Assembly: GCA_963580285.1 (NCBI GenBank)
Contig: OY757023.1
Coordinates: 129,612,027-129,676,026 of the forward strand
Direction: 5' to 3'
DNA: 64,000 nucleotides
DNA from: Lucinisca nassula
Lineage: Eukaryota; Mollusca; Bivalvia; Lucinida; Lucinidae
Part shown: one piece after another, positions 20,084 through 32,393 of the stretch
Numbering within the stretch: position 1 is the stretch's first letter
Layout of the letters: each line of letters starts with the position of its first letter
Translations under genes and position numbers: made by a program
Notes under the pieces: generated by a model
Database searches by the model: none
The model's input: the letters and a program-made list of their open reading frames with translations, nothing else
What the model was told of the DNA's origin: nothing

Positions 20084-22460
20084 CGTTTTTACATTTACAG
20101 ATGTGAAAAATAGACCCATAAGACAAAGTCCGTGAGACAAAGTGCATTCTTTGATATCTCCAAAGGGTTATTTTTTCTGATAAAAATGTTATAGTAATTC
20201 TATATATATTCCAAACATTGTTTGTTGGTGCTCGTTAGAACCGCCTAAATAAGGCGGTGCTAACGAGAAGCAATAACCTTTGTTCTGGAGTAATGTAAAA
20301 CGAAATAATGTACACCCCTATAAACCCCAGTTTTCCATATAAAGTGAGGTTTAGAGGTGTGGTCCATGGACTTATACAGCTCTGTGTTTACACTGTTTGC
20401 AATTAAGTACATTTTGTGGATCAAACAGGAAATATGCATTACATTTTACTACTGGCTTTTTCCAGCACAGGCGTAGTTCAGTAATCTGTACATGTAATGA
20501 CCTAGCTGATAACCAGCAGTTATTCCAGACCACTGACATGCTGAGAGTATAATGGCATTTACCTAATTAAAAGAAAAGATTATTTCAATCAAGTTTCAGC
20601 TCTGCAGTGCTACCAAGATCGGCCTTTAAGTGCTATTGCCCCTCACGAATGTAAATTTTCCCTGCACAAACGCTAGACTTCCATTTGTATGTTGAAGACT
20701 CTCATGGTACGGGTCGCAGCGCCTGGATGGGTGCTATGTGTGTGCTGCAGTGTACATATGCTGGTAGGTTATGTCTGATTTGAGTATCATTGCACATCAA
20801 GAATATATATTTCCCATATTTGAGACACGGCCTTCCTATGTTATGTTGAAGAATCCTCCCAATGACGCGGGATGCTACAAACGGATGGATGTTTTATATT
20901 TCTTGCACAGCAGATCAGGAAATCAATAGTTTTAGCTTGGGATAGAAATTCTGTTCTGACCATGATGTTCTTACCAAAACTCGAATATTCTGGTGTGTTT
21001 GATAAATGCACTGGGTGAATACGACCACATTTGCACCGTCGTTAAGGTTGACGTCACAGCACGTTACGTGACGTCACTAAACATTCCTTTAACGTCATCA
21101 CAATATGGCGGACGTTGGTGACCGAAGTGACTGCAGCGCTAAGAAATGAAAGGTATGCAGGAAAAAGAATCCTGTATGGGTGTGAGGGGTGGATATATAA
21201 ATTTGTCTCTCGGGATCTTTGTCCGGCATCACTCGGCAAGCCTCGTGATGCCAGACAGTTACCTTCGGGACGGATTTTTCCATCCACCCCTCACACCCAT
21301 ATCAGATTTGTATATTCTTTTTTGTGCAACAGCAGTACATATGTAGGATATGTCTGATTTGAGTACTAAGGTTCTTCAAGAATATAAGAACATTATATGG
21401 GTATGAGGGGTGGATGGAAAAATCCGTCCCAAGGGTCACTGTCTCGCATCACAAGGGCTGCCGAATGATGCCATACAGTGATCCCGAGGAGCGGATTTTT
21501 CCATCCACCCCTAACACCCATATAGGAGTTTTTTTCCTGCATACCGTCCAATTCTTAGTGTTGATTTTAATGCTGCAGTCACTTCGGTTACCAACGTCCG
21601 CCATATTGTGTTAACACTGCAGGAATGTTTATTGACGTCACGTAACGTGCTTAGACGTCAACCTTAACGACGGCGCAAACGAGGTCGCAATCAACAAGTG
21701 CATTTATCTAACACGCGATTATATTCGATTTTTGGTCGGAACACCAGAGTCAGAACATAAATTTCTATCCCAGGGTCAAACACGGATTTCCTTGCTGGCT
21801 TGCAAGAATATGAATTTCTCCTGTGCAATGGATGGCCTTGCTAAGTTATGTTGAAGAAGGGTTCCAGCTTGTCGGGTTTTGTTTAGATTGGACTTGTCTT
21901 GCTACTGGGCAAGAGCCATGCAGAATCAGTCTGACCTATATCATGTTGGGTGGCGTCACGTTGTACAAGGAGCGCCATGGCGCACTGCGGAGTACTGCGC
22001 ACGGAGGGTGTGTTTTTGTTTTATCTTTGTGTTGCAGTACTGTACTTTAGCTGATAGTTGATATATGAGTGCTATCGCCATTGAAGAATATAATTCAATG
22101 GCACGGGTCACTGCACAAGGATATGTGTTTTCTCGTGTTGCAGCCCTGTACACATGCGGGTATGTCTGATTTAAGCGTCACGTCCCTCAAAATATACATT
22201 TCCCCTAAAAAAAGGCTAGCCTTCTTATGTTGAAGAATCGTCCAATGACGCGGGGCGCTGCGCAAGGAGGGTGGGTTATGTATGCTGCAGTACTATGCAA
22301 TTGCTGGTAGGTTAAGAATATAGATTTCCCCTGTACAAACGACACCGTTGCTTTGTGATGTTTCCAGCTTTTCAGGTCAGGTTAGACCACGAGGAACTAA
22401 TACAACCTTTATCATGGCGGGTAGTGTCACGTTGTGCAACGTGTGCCATGGCCAGGTGCG
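20084..22460. repeat. Higher-order unit A (~2.38 kb, divergent)
   Basis: Runs from GTTTTTACATTTACAG to CCATGGCCAGGTGCGCG. It contains the right part of the TTAA element, SAT160 units and long-inverted-repeat element F1. It is longer than units B-D because it keeps extra central sequence in F1. Confidence 0.8.
20939..21771. mobile_element. Element F1, long-terminal-inverted-repeat (foldback) element
   Basis: Left arm from GGGATAGAAATTCTGTTC and right arm ending AACATAAATTTCTATCCC are complementary over roughly 300 bp. They pair through TGCACCGTCGTTAAGGTTGA / TCAACCTTAACGACGGCGCA and GACCGAAGTGACTGCAG / CTGCAGTCACTTCGGTT. Arms carry TGACGTCA palindromes at 21052, 21068 and 21643. A second, inner palindrome (GAGGGGTGGATGGAAAAATCC ... 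complement, in pieces) sits at the centre. No coding sequence, no clear target duplication. Confidence 0.8.
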
Positions 22461-24721
22461 CGTTTTTACATTTACAGATGTAAAAAATATACCCATTAGA
22501 CAATGTCCATGAGTCAAAGTGCATTCTTTGATATCTTCAAAGGGTTATTTTTCTGATAAAAATGTTATAGTATTCCTATATATATACTAAAATTGTTTGT
22601 TGGTGCTCGTTAGAACCGCCTAAATGAGGCGGTGCTAACGAGAACCAATATCCTATGTCTTGGAGTAATATAAAACGAAATAATGTACACCCCTTTAAAC
22701 CCCAGTTTTCCATATAAAGTGAGGTTTAGAGGGGTGGTCCATGGACTTGTACAGCTCTGTGTTTACACTGTTTGCCGTTAAGTACATTTTGTGGATCAAA
22801 CAGGAAATATGCATTACATTTTACTACTGGCTTTTTCTAACACAGGCATAGTTCAGTAATCTGTACATGTACTTGACCTAGCTGATAGCAAGCAGTTATT
22901 CCAGACAACTGACATGCTGAGAGTGTAATGGCATTTAGCTGATTAAAAGAAGAGATTATGTCAATCAAGTTTCAGTTCTACAGTGCTACCAAGATCGGCA
23001 TTTAAGTGCTATTGCCCTTCACGAATGTAAATTTTCCCTGCACAAAGGCTAGACTTCCATTGGTATGTTGAAGACTCTCATGGCATGGGTGGCAGCGCAC
23101 GGATGGGTGCTATTAGTGTGCTGCAGTGTACATATGCTGGTAGGTTATGTCTGATTTGAGTGTCATTGCACTTCAAGAATATATATTTCCATATTTGAGA
23201 CACGGCCTTCCTATGTTATGTTGAAGAATCCTCCCAATGACGCGGGATGCTACAAACGGATGGATGTTTTATTTTTTCTTGCACAGCAGATCAGGAAACC
23301 AATAGTTTTAGCTTGGGATAGAAATTTTGTTCGAACCATGATGTTCTTACCCAAAATCGAATATTCTGGCGTGTTTGGTAAATGCACTGGTTGAATACGA
23401 CCTCATATGCACCGTCGTTAAGGATGACGTCACAGCACGTTACATGACGTCATTTAACATTTCTTTAACGTCATCACAATATGGCGGACGTTGGTGACCG
23501 AAGTGACTGCAGCGCTAAGAAATGTAAGGTATGCAGGAAAAAAATCCTGTATGGGTGAGGGGTGGATATATAAATTTGTCCCTCGGGATCTTTGTCCGAT
23601 ATGTAGGATATGCCTGATTTGAGTACTAAGGTTCTTCAAGAATATTAGAATCTTATATGGGTATGAGGGTTGGATGGAAACATCCGTCCCAAGGGTCACT
23701 GTCTCGCATCACAAGGCTTACCAAGTGATGCCGTACAGTGATCCCGAGGAACGGATTTTTCCATCCACCCCTCACACCCATATAGGAGTTTTTTTCTTGC
23801 ATGCCGTCCAATTCTTAGCGCTGATTTTAATTCTGCAGTCACTTCGGTTACCAACGTCCGCCATATTGTGTTGACACTGCAGGAATGTTTAGTGACGTCA
23901 CGTAACGTGCTCAGACGTCAACCTTAACGACGGCGCATACGAGGTCGCAATCAACATGTGCATTTATCAAACACGCGATTATATTCGATTTTTGGTCGGA
24001 ACACCAGAGTCAGAATATAAATTTCTATCCCAGGATCAAACACGGATTTCCTTGCTGGCTTGCAAGAATATGAATTTCTCCTGTGAAAAGGGTGGCCTTG
24101 CTAAGTTATGTTGAAGAAGGGTTCCAGCTTGTCGGGTTTTGTTTAGATTGGACTTGTCTTGCTACTGGGCAAGAGCCATGCAGAATCAGTCTAACCTATA
24201 TCATGTTGGGTGGCGTCACGTTGTACAAGGAGCGCCATGGCGCACTGCGGAGTACTGCGCACGGAGGGTGTGTTTTTGTTTTATCTTTGTGTTGCAGTAC
24301 TGTACTTTAGCTGATAGTTGATATATGAGTGCTATCGCCATTGAAGAATATAATTCAATGGCACGGGTCACTGCACAAGGATATGTGTTTTCTCGTGTTG
24401 CAGCCCTGTACACATGCGGGTATGTCTGATTTAAGCGTCACGTCCCTCAAAATATACATTTCCCCTAAAAAAAGGCTAGCCTTCTTATGTTGAAGAATCG
24501 TCCAATGACGCGGGGCGCTGCGCAAGGAGGGTGGGTTATGTATGCTGCAGTACTATGCAATTGCTGGTAGGTTAAGAATATAGATTTCCCCTGTACAAAC
24601 GACACCGTTGCTTTGTGATGTTTCCAGCTTTTCAGGTCAGGTTAGACCACGAGGAACTAATACAACCTTTATCATGGCGGGTAGTGTCACGTTGTGCAAC
24701 GTGTGCCATGGCCAGGTGCGC
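22461..24721. repeat. Higher-order tandem unit B (2.26 kb)
   Basis: Begins at the internal break GTTTTTACATTTACAG of the TTAA element and ends in SAT160 at GTGCCATGGCCAGGTGCGCG. Near identical to unit C along its whole length; I saw only scattered single-base differences. Confidence 0.92.
23315..24031. mobile_element. Element F2, foldback element in unit B
   Basis: Same arms as F1, with a shorter centre and TGACGTCA palindromes at about 23425, 23444 and 23893. Confidence 0.8.
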
Positions 24722-26980
24722 GTTTTTACATTTACAGATGTAAAAAATATACCCATTAGACAATGTCCATGAGTCAAAGTGCATTCTTTGATATCTTCAA
24801 AGGGTTATTTTTCTGATAAAAATGTTATAGTATTCCTATATGTATACTAAAATTGTTTGTTGGTGCTCGTTAGAACCGCCTAAATGAGGCGGTGCTAACG
24901 AGAACCAATATCCTATGTCTTGGAGTAATATAAAACGAAATAATGTACACCCCTTTAAACCCCAGTTTTCCATATAAAGTGAGGTTTAGAGGGGTGGTCC
25001 ATGGACTTGTACAGCTCTGTGTTTACACTGTTTGCCGTTAAGCACATTTTGTGGATCAAACAGGAAATATGCATTACATTTTACTACTGGCTTTTTCTAA
25101 CACAGGCATAGTTCAGTAATCTGTACATGTACTTGACCTAGCTGATAGCAAGCAGTTATTCCAGACAACTGACATGCTGAGAGTGTAATGGCATTTAGCT
25201 GATTAAAAGAAGAGATTATGTCAATCAAGTTTCAGTTCTACAGTGCTACCAAGATCGGCATTTAAGTGCTATTGCCCTTCACGAATGTAAATTTTCCCTG
25301 CACAAAGGCTAGACTTCCATTGGTATGTTGAAGACTCTCATGGCATGGGTGGCAGCGCACGGATGGGTGCTATTAGTGTGCTGCAGTGTACATATGCTGG
25401 TAGGTTATGTCTGATTTGAGTGTCATTGCACTTCAAGAATATATATTTCCATATTTGAGACACGGCCTTCCTATGTTATGTTGAAGAATCCTCCCAATGA
25501 CGCGGGATGCTACAAACGGATGGATGTTTTATTTTTCTTGCACAGCAGATCAGGAAATCAATAGTTTTAGCTTGGGATAGAAATTTTGTTCGAACCATGA
25601 TGTTCTTACCCAAAATCGAATAGTCTGGCGTGTTTGGTAAATGCACTGGTTGAATACGACCTCATATGCACCGTCGTTAAGGATGACGTCACAGCACGTT
25701 ACATGACGTCATTTAACATTTCTTTAACGTCATCACAATATGGCGGACGTTGGTGACCGAAGTGACTGCAGCGCTAAGAAATGTAAGGTATGCAGGAAAA
25801 AAATCCTGTATGGGTGAGGGGTGGATATATAAATTTGTCCCTCGGGATCTTTGTCCGATATGTAGGATATGCCTGATTTGAGTACTAAGGTTCTTCAAGA
25901 ATATAAGAATCTTATATGGGTATGAGGGTTGGATGGAAACATCCGTCCCAAGGGTCACTGTCTCGCATCACAAGGCTTGCCAAGTGATGCCGTACAGTGA
26001 TCCCGAGGAACGGATTTTTCCATTCACCCCTCACACCCATATAGGAGTTTTTTTCTTGCATGCCGTCCAATTCTTAGCGCTGATTTTAATTCTGCAGTCA
26101 CTTCGGTTACCAACGTCCGCCATATTGTGTTGACACTGCAGGAATGTTTAGTGACGTCACGTAACGTGCTCAGACGTCAACCTTAACGACGGCGCATACG
26201 AGGTCGCAATCAACATGTGCATTTATCAAACACGCGATTATATTCGATTTTTGGTCGGAACACCAGAGTCAGAATATAAATTTCTATCCCAGGATCAAAC
26301 ACGGATTTCCTTGCTGGCTTGCAAGAATATGAATTTCTCCTGTGAAAAGGGTGGCCTTGCTAAGTTATGTTGAAGAAGGGTTCCAGCTTGTCGGGTTTTG
26401 TTTAGATTGGACTTGTCTTGCTACTGGGCAAGAGCCATGCAGAATCAGTCTAACCTATATCATGTTGGGTGGCGTCACGTTGTACAAGGAGCGCCATGGC
26501 GCACTGCGGAGTACTGCGCACGGAGGGTGTGTTTTTGTTTTATCTTTGTGTTGCAGTACTGTACTTTAGCTGATAGTTGATATATGAGTGCTATCGCCAT
26601 TGAAGAATATAATTCAGTGGCACGGGTCACTGCACAAGGATATGTGTTTTCTTGTGTTGCAGCCCTGTACACATGCGGGTATGTCTGATTTGAGCGTCAC
26701 GGCCCTCAAAATATATATTTCCCCTAAAAAAAGGCTAGCCTTCTTATGTTGAAGAATCGTCCAATGACGCGGGGCGCTGCGCAAGGAGGGTGGGTTATGT
26801 ATGCTGCAGTACTATGCAATTGCTGGTAGGTTAAGAATATAGATTTCCCCTGTACAAACGACACCGTTGCTTTGTGCTGTTTCCAGCTTTTCAGGTCAGG
26901 TTAGATCACGAGGAACTAATACAACCTTTATCATGGCGGGTAGTGTCACGTTGTGCAACGTGTGCCATGGCCAGGTGCAC
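24722..26980. repeat. Higher-order tandem unit C (2.26 kb)
   Basis: Repeats unit B with an offset of 2259-2260 bp. Confidence 0.92.
25574..26290. mobile_element. Element F3, foldback element in unit C
   Basis: Copy of F2 carried by the tandem duplication. Confidence 0.8.
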
Positions 26981-29236
26981 GTTTTTACATTTACAGATGT
27001 GACAAATATACTCATTAGACAATGTCCATGAGTCAAAGTGCATTCTTTGATATCTTCAAGGGGTTATTTTTCTGATAAAAATGTTAAAGTATTCCTATAT
27101 ATATTCTAAAATTGTTTGTTGGTGCTCGTTAGAACCGCCTAAATGAGGCGGTGCTAACGAGTACCAATATCCTATGTCTTGGAGTAATATAAAACGAAAT
27201 AATGTACACCCCAATAAACCCCAGTTTTCCATATAAAGTAAGGGTTTAGAGGGGTGGTCCATGGACTTATACTGCTCTGTGTTTACACTGTTTTATCCAT
27301 TAAGTACATTTTGTGGATCAAACAGGAAATATGCATTACATTTTACTACTGGCTTTTTCTAACACAGGCATAGTTCAGTAATCTGTACATGTACTTGACC
27401 TAGCTGATAGCAAGCAGTTATTTCAGACAACTGACATGCTGAGAGTGTAATGGCATTAAGCTGATTAAAAGAAGAGATTATGTCAATCAAGTTTCAGTTC
27501 TACAGTGCTACCAAGATCGGCCTTTAAGTGCTATTGCCCTTCACGAATGTAAATTTTCCCTGCACAAAGGCTAGACTTCCATTGGTATGTTGAAGACTCT
27601 CATGGCACGGGTCGCAGCGCACGGATGGGTGCTATGTGTGTGCTGCAGTGTACATATGCTGGTAGGTTATATCTGATTTGAGTGTCATTGCACTTCAAGA
27701 ATATATATTTCCATATTCGAGACACGGCCTTCCTATGTTATGTTGAAGAATCCTCACAATGACGCGGGATGCTACAAACGGATGGATGTTTTATTTTTCT
27801 TGCACAGCAGATCAGGAAATCAATAGTTTTAGCTTTGGATAGAAATTTTGTTCGAACCATGATGTTCTTACCCAAAATCGAATATTCTGGCGTGTTTGGT
27901 AAATGCACTGGTTGAATACGACCTCATATGCACCGTCGTTAAAGATGACGTCACAGCACGTTACATGACGTCATTTAACATTTCTTTAACGTCATCACAA
28001 TATGGCGGACGTTGGTGACCGAAGTGACTGCAGCGCTAAGAAATGTAAGGTATGCAGGAAAAAAAATCCTGTATGGGTGAGGGGTGGATATAAAAATTTC
28101 CCTTCGGGATCTTTGTCCGATATGTAGGATATGCCTGATTTGAGTACTAAGGTTCTTCAAGAATATAAGAATCTTATATGGGTATGAGGGTTGGATGGAA
28201 ACATCCGTCCCAAGGGTCACTGTCTCGCATCACAAGGCTTGCCAAGTGATGCCGTACAGTGATCCCGAGGAACGGATTTTTCCATCCACCCCTCACACCC
28301 ATATAGGAGTTTTTTTGCATGCCGTCCAATTCTTAGCGCTGATTTTAATTCTGCAGTCACTTCGGTTACCAACGTCCGCCATATTGTGTTGACACTGCAG
28401 GAATGTTTAGTGACGTCACGTAAGGTGCTTAGACGCCAACCTTAACGACGGCGCATACGAGGTCGCAATCAACATGTGCATTTATCAAACACGCGATTAT
28501 ATTCGATCTTTGGTCGGAACACCACCAGAACATAAATTTCTATCTTAGGGTCAAACAAGGATTTCCTTGCTGGCTTGCAAGAATATGAATTTCTCCTGTG
28601 CAAAGGGTGGCCTTGCTAAGTTATGTTGAAGAGTGGTTCCAGCTTGTCGGGCTTTGTTTAGATTGGACTTGTCTCGCTACTGGGCAAGAGCCATGCAGAA
28701 TCAGTCCAACCTGTATCATGTTGGGTGGTGTCACGGTGTACAAGGAGCGCCATGGCGCACTGCGGAGTACTGCGCACGGAGGGTGTGTTTTTGTTTTATC
28801 TTTGTGTTGTAGTACTGTATTTTAGCCGATAATTGATATATGAGTGCTATCGCCATTGAAGAATATAATTCAATGGCACGGGTCACTGCACAAGGATGGG
28901 TGTTATCTTGTGTTGCAGCCCTGTACACATGCGGGTATGTCTGATTTGAGCGTCACGGCCCTCAAAATATATATTTCCCCTCAAAAAGGCTAGCCTTCTT
29001 ACGTTGAAGAATCGTTTAATGACGCGGGGCGCTGCGCAGGGAGGGTGGGTTATGTATGCTGCAGTACAATGCACTTGCTGGTAGGTTAAAAATAAAGATT
29101 TCCCCCGTACAAACGCCACCGGTGCTTTGTGCTGTTTCCAGCTTTTCAGGTCAGGTTAGACCACAAGGAACTAATACAACCTGTATCGTGGCGGGTAGTG
29201 TCACGTTGTGCAACGTGTGCCGTGGCCAGGTGCGCG
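26981..29236. repeat. Higher-order tandem unit D (~2.26 kb)
   Basis: Same order as B and C with more differences (for example GATATTCTAAAATTG for TATACTAAAATTG, and a 3-bp shorter F). It leaves the array at CCAGGTGCGCGGCGCTGC, where SAT160 continues. Confidence 0.9.
27836..28546. mobile_element. Element F4, foldback element in unit D
   Basis: As F2, but the outer right end reads AATTTCTATCTTAGGG. Confidence 0.75.
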
Positions 29237-29342
29237 GCGCTGCAAACGAAAGGTGGATTTTCTTTTTCTTTTTTTTTGCTTAAGTACTGAACATAATCTG
29301 GTAGGTTACGTCCGATTTGAGTACTTTTGCCCACAAAGAATA
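29237..29342 (+). repeat. SAT160 unit
   Basis: One partial unit with a T-rich spacer (29260-29280) between unit D and the second TTAA element. Confidence 0.7.
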
Positions 29343-29556
29343 TAAATTTATTAGTCTCTGGACATCCAGCCTGAAGCTGATAATTCTTGCAGTTTAACAT
29401 ACATATCAGCCAGTCAAGCAACATATTAAAAACTTGATCCCTCAAATTAATTGAGCTATTTCATGTGTAATTATAGACCTTTTCATGTAGGCCGGGTGCC
29501 CTAAACATAGAGAAAATTTGTTGTTGCTTTCTTAGTTTTCTATACTTACACAGTAA

Positions 29557-29757
29557 ATAAAAATCGAAAATGAGTTCCTTTAAGAGCAATGAAAACATTC
29601 ATAAGAAAGAAGATGGGCCATACTACGTAGTTTCGGCTAATAAAGCCTCATCAGTGACCCAGTAATGATCCGGCAAAGAAAGCCAGAGGAAACGTACTAC
29701 AATTTTGCGAATTTCGAATCGGCAGTCGATTCAAAGACTGATATAAATCCAAAAGGG
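29557..29757 (-). mobile_element. Retrozyme L, single truncated unit with GTAA target duplication
   Basis: Relative to the empty site at 19110 (CACAGTAACACTAAATATTCC), the insertion is bordered by GTAA at 29553-29556 and 29758-29761. It starts (RNA 3' end) at the same ATAAAAATC boundary as the array at 5278 and is truncated at the other end. Confidence 0.85.
29615..29660 (-). ncRNA. Type I hammerhead ribozyme, intact
   Basis: Core CTGATGA/GAAA, stem II GGCT/AGCC and the GTA triplet are intact. Stem I is GGGTCA/TGGCCC, where one C-A change is buffered as a U-G wobble pair. Confidence 0.87.
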
Positions 29758-29778
29758 GTAACACTAAATATTCCAAAT

Positions 29779-30000
29779 ATGGACGGAGACATGGTTGTTT
29801 GCCGGCTCACGATACATGTGTATAAAAGGAAAGGCGTTGGTGAATCTGTCCATATGCGAAGGCTCGCCCGAGATTCTGCTGTTCACCTATATCAAAAGAA
29901 CCTTTTTCACAAAGGTCGGCTTAAATTAATTTGTGGTAAAATAAAAAGGAAACATGCTAAAGAAGCTCAACCTGGGACATGTGTGAAAGAATTTGTATAG
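29779..30000 (+). CDS. Small frame of 73 codons, second copy, function unknown
   Basis: MDGDMVVCRLTIHVYKRKGV ... MRRLARDSAVHLYQKNLF ... CVKEFV, same length and stop as 19128-19349. The retrozyme fragment has inserted just 5' of it. Confidence 0.3.
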   Translation: MDGDMVVCRLTIHVYKRKGVGESVHMRRLARDSAVHLYQKNLFHKGRLKLICGKIKRKHAKEAQPGTCVKEFV

Positions 30001-30349
30001 CTTCTTTGCGTTTTTTAGCCGTGTCAGTATTGCATTACAGTATACTATATCAACCAGCTGAGACACAATATTTTGACATGCCATTTACATATACTCCGGT
30101 TGAACACGGTGCTGTTTACATATAGGCACCACCAAGTTTCTGCATTGAACGTCCCTTTGAATCGTAGGCCTGCCATGTGTGGCAACTACCATCCTAATTT
30201 CAGAAATGAAAGAAAAATCAGAGATATAAAACACATTATGTTTCAACAGAAACAAAACTAACACAAACATTCTGCATGCAATAGAATGTATACAAAATAT
30301 TTCTCGAAGAAAATGCAGGTCATGCAAAATTTCTTTTTTCAGATTTATT

Positions 30350-30383
30350 GGACCCCCCCCCCCCCCACACACACACACACACA
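30350..30383. repeat. C-run plus (CA)n
   Basis: About 14 C followed by (CA)9, a low-complexity stretch within the TTAA element. Confidence 0.9.
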
Positions 30384-30802
30384 CCTGCCAAAAAGGAAAT
30401 TTCAGATAAAAAAATCTTATATGATCCAAACATAGAGTGTGGTGACTCATTAGAACCATATCGTTGTAACTAGTACCCACACTCTATGTTTTAAGTAGAA
30501 TTACGAAAATTAAGGTTTACCCCTGTATACCCCAGTTTTAAAAGTGGAGTTTAAGGGGGTCAAAGTTATATAGGTGTGCTAACGTGATGATTAATATGGT
30601 CACATTATGTTAACAAGTCCATAGAAATGTATACTCCGCTGTTTACAATGAAACAAGTGGTTTACAAGGGCAATACATTTTTCCCATTTTTGTTCCAAGA
30701 TCTGCCTCATTACCACCTCATTGAGGCAGTTCGAATAAAACACGTTTTTACATTTACAGATGTGAAAAATAGACCCATTAGACAAAGTCCATGAGACAAA
30801 GT

Positions 30803-30897
30803 GTCGCTTAATGTTTGTATTTCTTTCCCTTTGGTGTCTTTTATGGATGGAGTAAGTTAATTGTATCAATTCCTGATCTTTGTTTTACTTCTACTTT
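30803..30897 (+). mobile_element. R650, strongly 5'-truncated
   Basis: Only the last ~95 bp (TCGCTTAATGTTTGTATTTC to TTTGTTTTACTTCTACTTT), interrupting the AAAGTGCATTCTTTGATATC sequence seen in units A-D. Confidence 0.88.
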
Positions 30898-32393
30898 GAT
30901 ATATCCAAAGGGTTATTTTTCTGATAAAAATGTTATAGTATTCCTATATATATCCCAAATGCGGTGCTAACGAGTACCAATAACCTTTGTCCTGGATTAA
31001 TATATAACGAAATAATGTACACCCCTATAAACCCCAGTTTTACATATAAAGTGAGGTTAAGAGGGGTGGTCCATGGACTTATACTGCTCTGCGTCTACAC
31101 CGTTTGCCATTAAGTACATTTTATGGATCAAACAGGAAATATGCATTGCATTTTACTACTGGTTTTTTCCAGCACAGGCATAGTTCAGTAATCGGTACAT
31201 GTACTTGACCTGATAGCCAGCAGTTATTCCAGACGACTGACATGCTGAGATTTTAATGGTATTTAGCTGATTAAAAGAAGAGATTATGTCACTCAAGTTT
31301 CAGTCCTACAGTGCTACCAAGATCGGCGTTTAAGTGCGATTGCCCTTCACGAATGTAAATTTTCCCTACACAAACGCTAGACTTCCATTGGTATGTTGAA
31401 GACTCTCATGGCACGGGTCGCAGCACACGGATTGGTGCTATTTTTGTTCTGCAGCGTTGTACATATGCTGGTAGGTTATGTCTGATTTGCAAGAATATAA
31501 ACTTCCCCTATTTCAGACACGGCCTTCCTATATAATGTTGAAGAATCCTCCAATTGACACGGGATACTACAAACGGATGGATGTTTTATTTTTCTTGTAC
31601 AGCAGATCAGGAAATCAATAGTTTTAGCTTGGGATAGAAATTCTGTTCTAACCCTGATGTTCTTACCCAAAAGCGAATATTCTGGCGTGTTTGAATACGA
31701 CCTCATATGCACCGTCGTTAAGGTTGACGTCACAGCACGTTACATGAAGTCACTAAACATTCTTGTAGTGTCATCACAATATGGCGGACTTTGGTAACCG
31801 AAGTGACTGCAGCATTAAAAATTCGCGCTAAGAATTGTAAGGTATGCAAGAAAAACTTTGAAACCTCTATCATGTTGGGTGTTGTCACGTTGTAAAAGGA
31901 GCGCCATGGCGCACGGGGGGGGGGGGGGGGTACTGCGCACGGTGGGTGTGTTTTTGTTTTATCTTTGTGTTGCAGTACTGTACTTTAGCTAATTGTTGAT
32001 ATATGAGTGCTATCGCCATTGAAGAATATAATTCAATGGCACGAGTCACTGCACAAGGGTTGGTGTTTTTCTTGTGCTGCAGCCCAGTACACATGCGGGT
32101 ATAACATGTCTGATTTGAACGTCACTGTCCTCAAAATATATATTTCCCCTAAAAAAGTCTGGCCTTCTTATGTTGAAGAATCGTCCAATGACGCGGGGCG
32201 CTGGTGGGTTTTGAATGCTGCAGTACTATGCACTTGCTGGTATGTTAAGAATATAGATTTCCCCTGTACAAACGACACCGTTGCTTTGTGCTGTTTCCAG
32301 CTTTTCAGGTCAGGTTAGACCATGAGGAATTAATACAACCTGTATTAGGGTGGGTGGTGTCACGTTGTGCAACGTGTGCCATGGCCAGGTGCG
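30898..32393. repeat. Higher-order unit E, decayed with deletions
   Basis: Follows the order of units B-D (palindrome, GTACACCCCTATAAACCCC, TTAA-element right end, SAT160, left arm of F, SAT160) but lacks the right arm of F and has a G-run at 31915-31930. Confidence 0.75.
31631..31855. mobile_element. Element F5, solo left arm
   Basis: GGGATAGAAATTCTGTTC to GTAAGGTATGCAAG; the centre and right arm are gone, with SAT160 resuming at GTTGTCACGTTG. Confidence 0.7.

Larger units (their letters stand above)
18824..20625. mobile_element. TTAA-flanked DNA transposon (piggyBac-type signature), non-autonomous
   Basis: Ends in inverted repeats AGGCCGATCTTGGTGGCACT (left) and its near complement (right, one mismatch). 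It is flanked by TTAA at 18820-18823 and 20626-20629, the target duplication of piggyBac elements, and inserted in SAT160. It holds a 73-codon frame (19128-19349) and palindromic family P sequence near 20100-20345, but no transposase. A second, partly truncated copy spans 29343-31342 and shorter right-end pieces lie in the 2.26-kb array. Confidence 0.8.
29343..31342. mobile_element. Second copy of the TTAA element, left end truncated
   Basis: Starts at TTTATTAGTCTCTGGACATCC (matching 18897 onward) and ends at GTGCTACCAAGATCGGCG then TTTAAG. It carries two later insertions: a retrozyme L fragment (29557-29757) and an R650 fragment (30803-30897). Confidence 0.8.

Noticed and set aside
21823..28825. 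Repeated 75-codon and 81-codon frames every 2.26 kb as a gene family
   Set aside because: They are carried by satellite and foldback sequence and are repeated only because the DNA is tandemly duplicated; overlapping frames on both strands are equally open.
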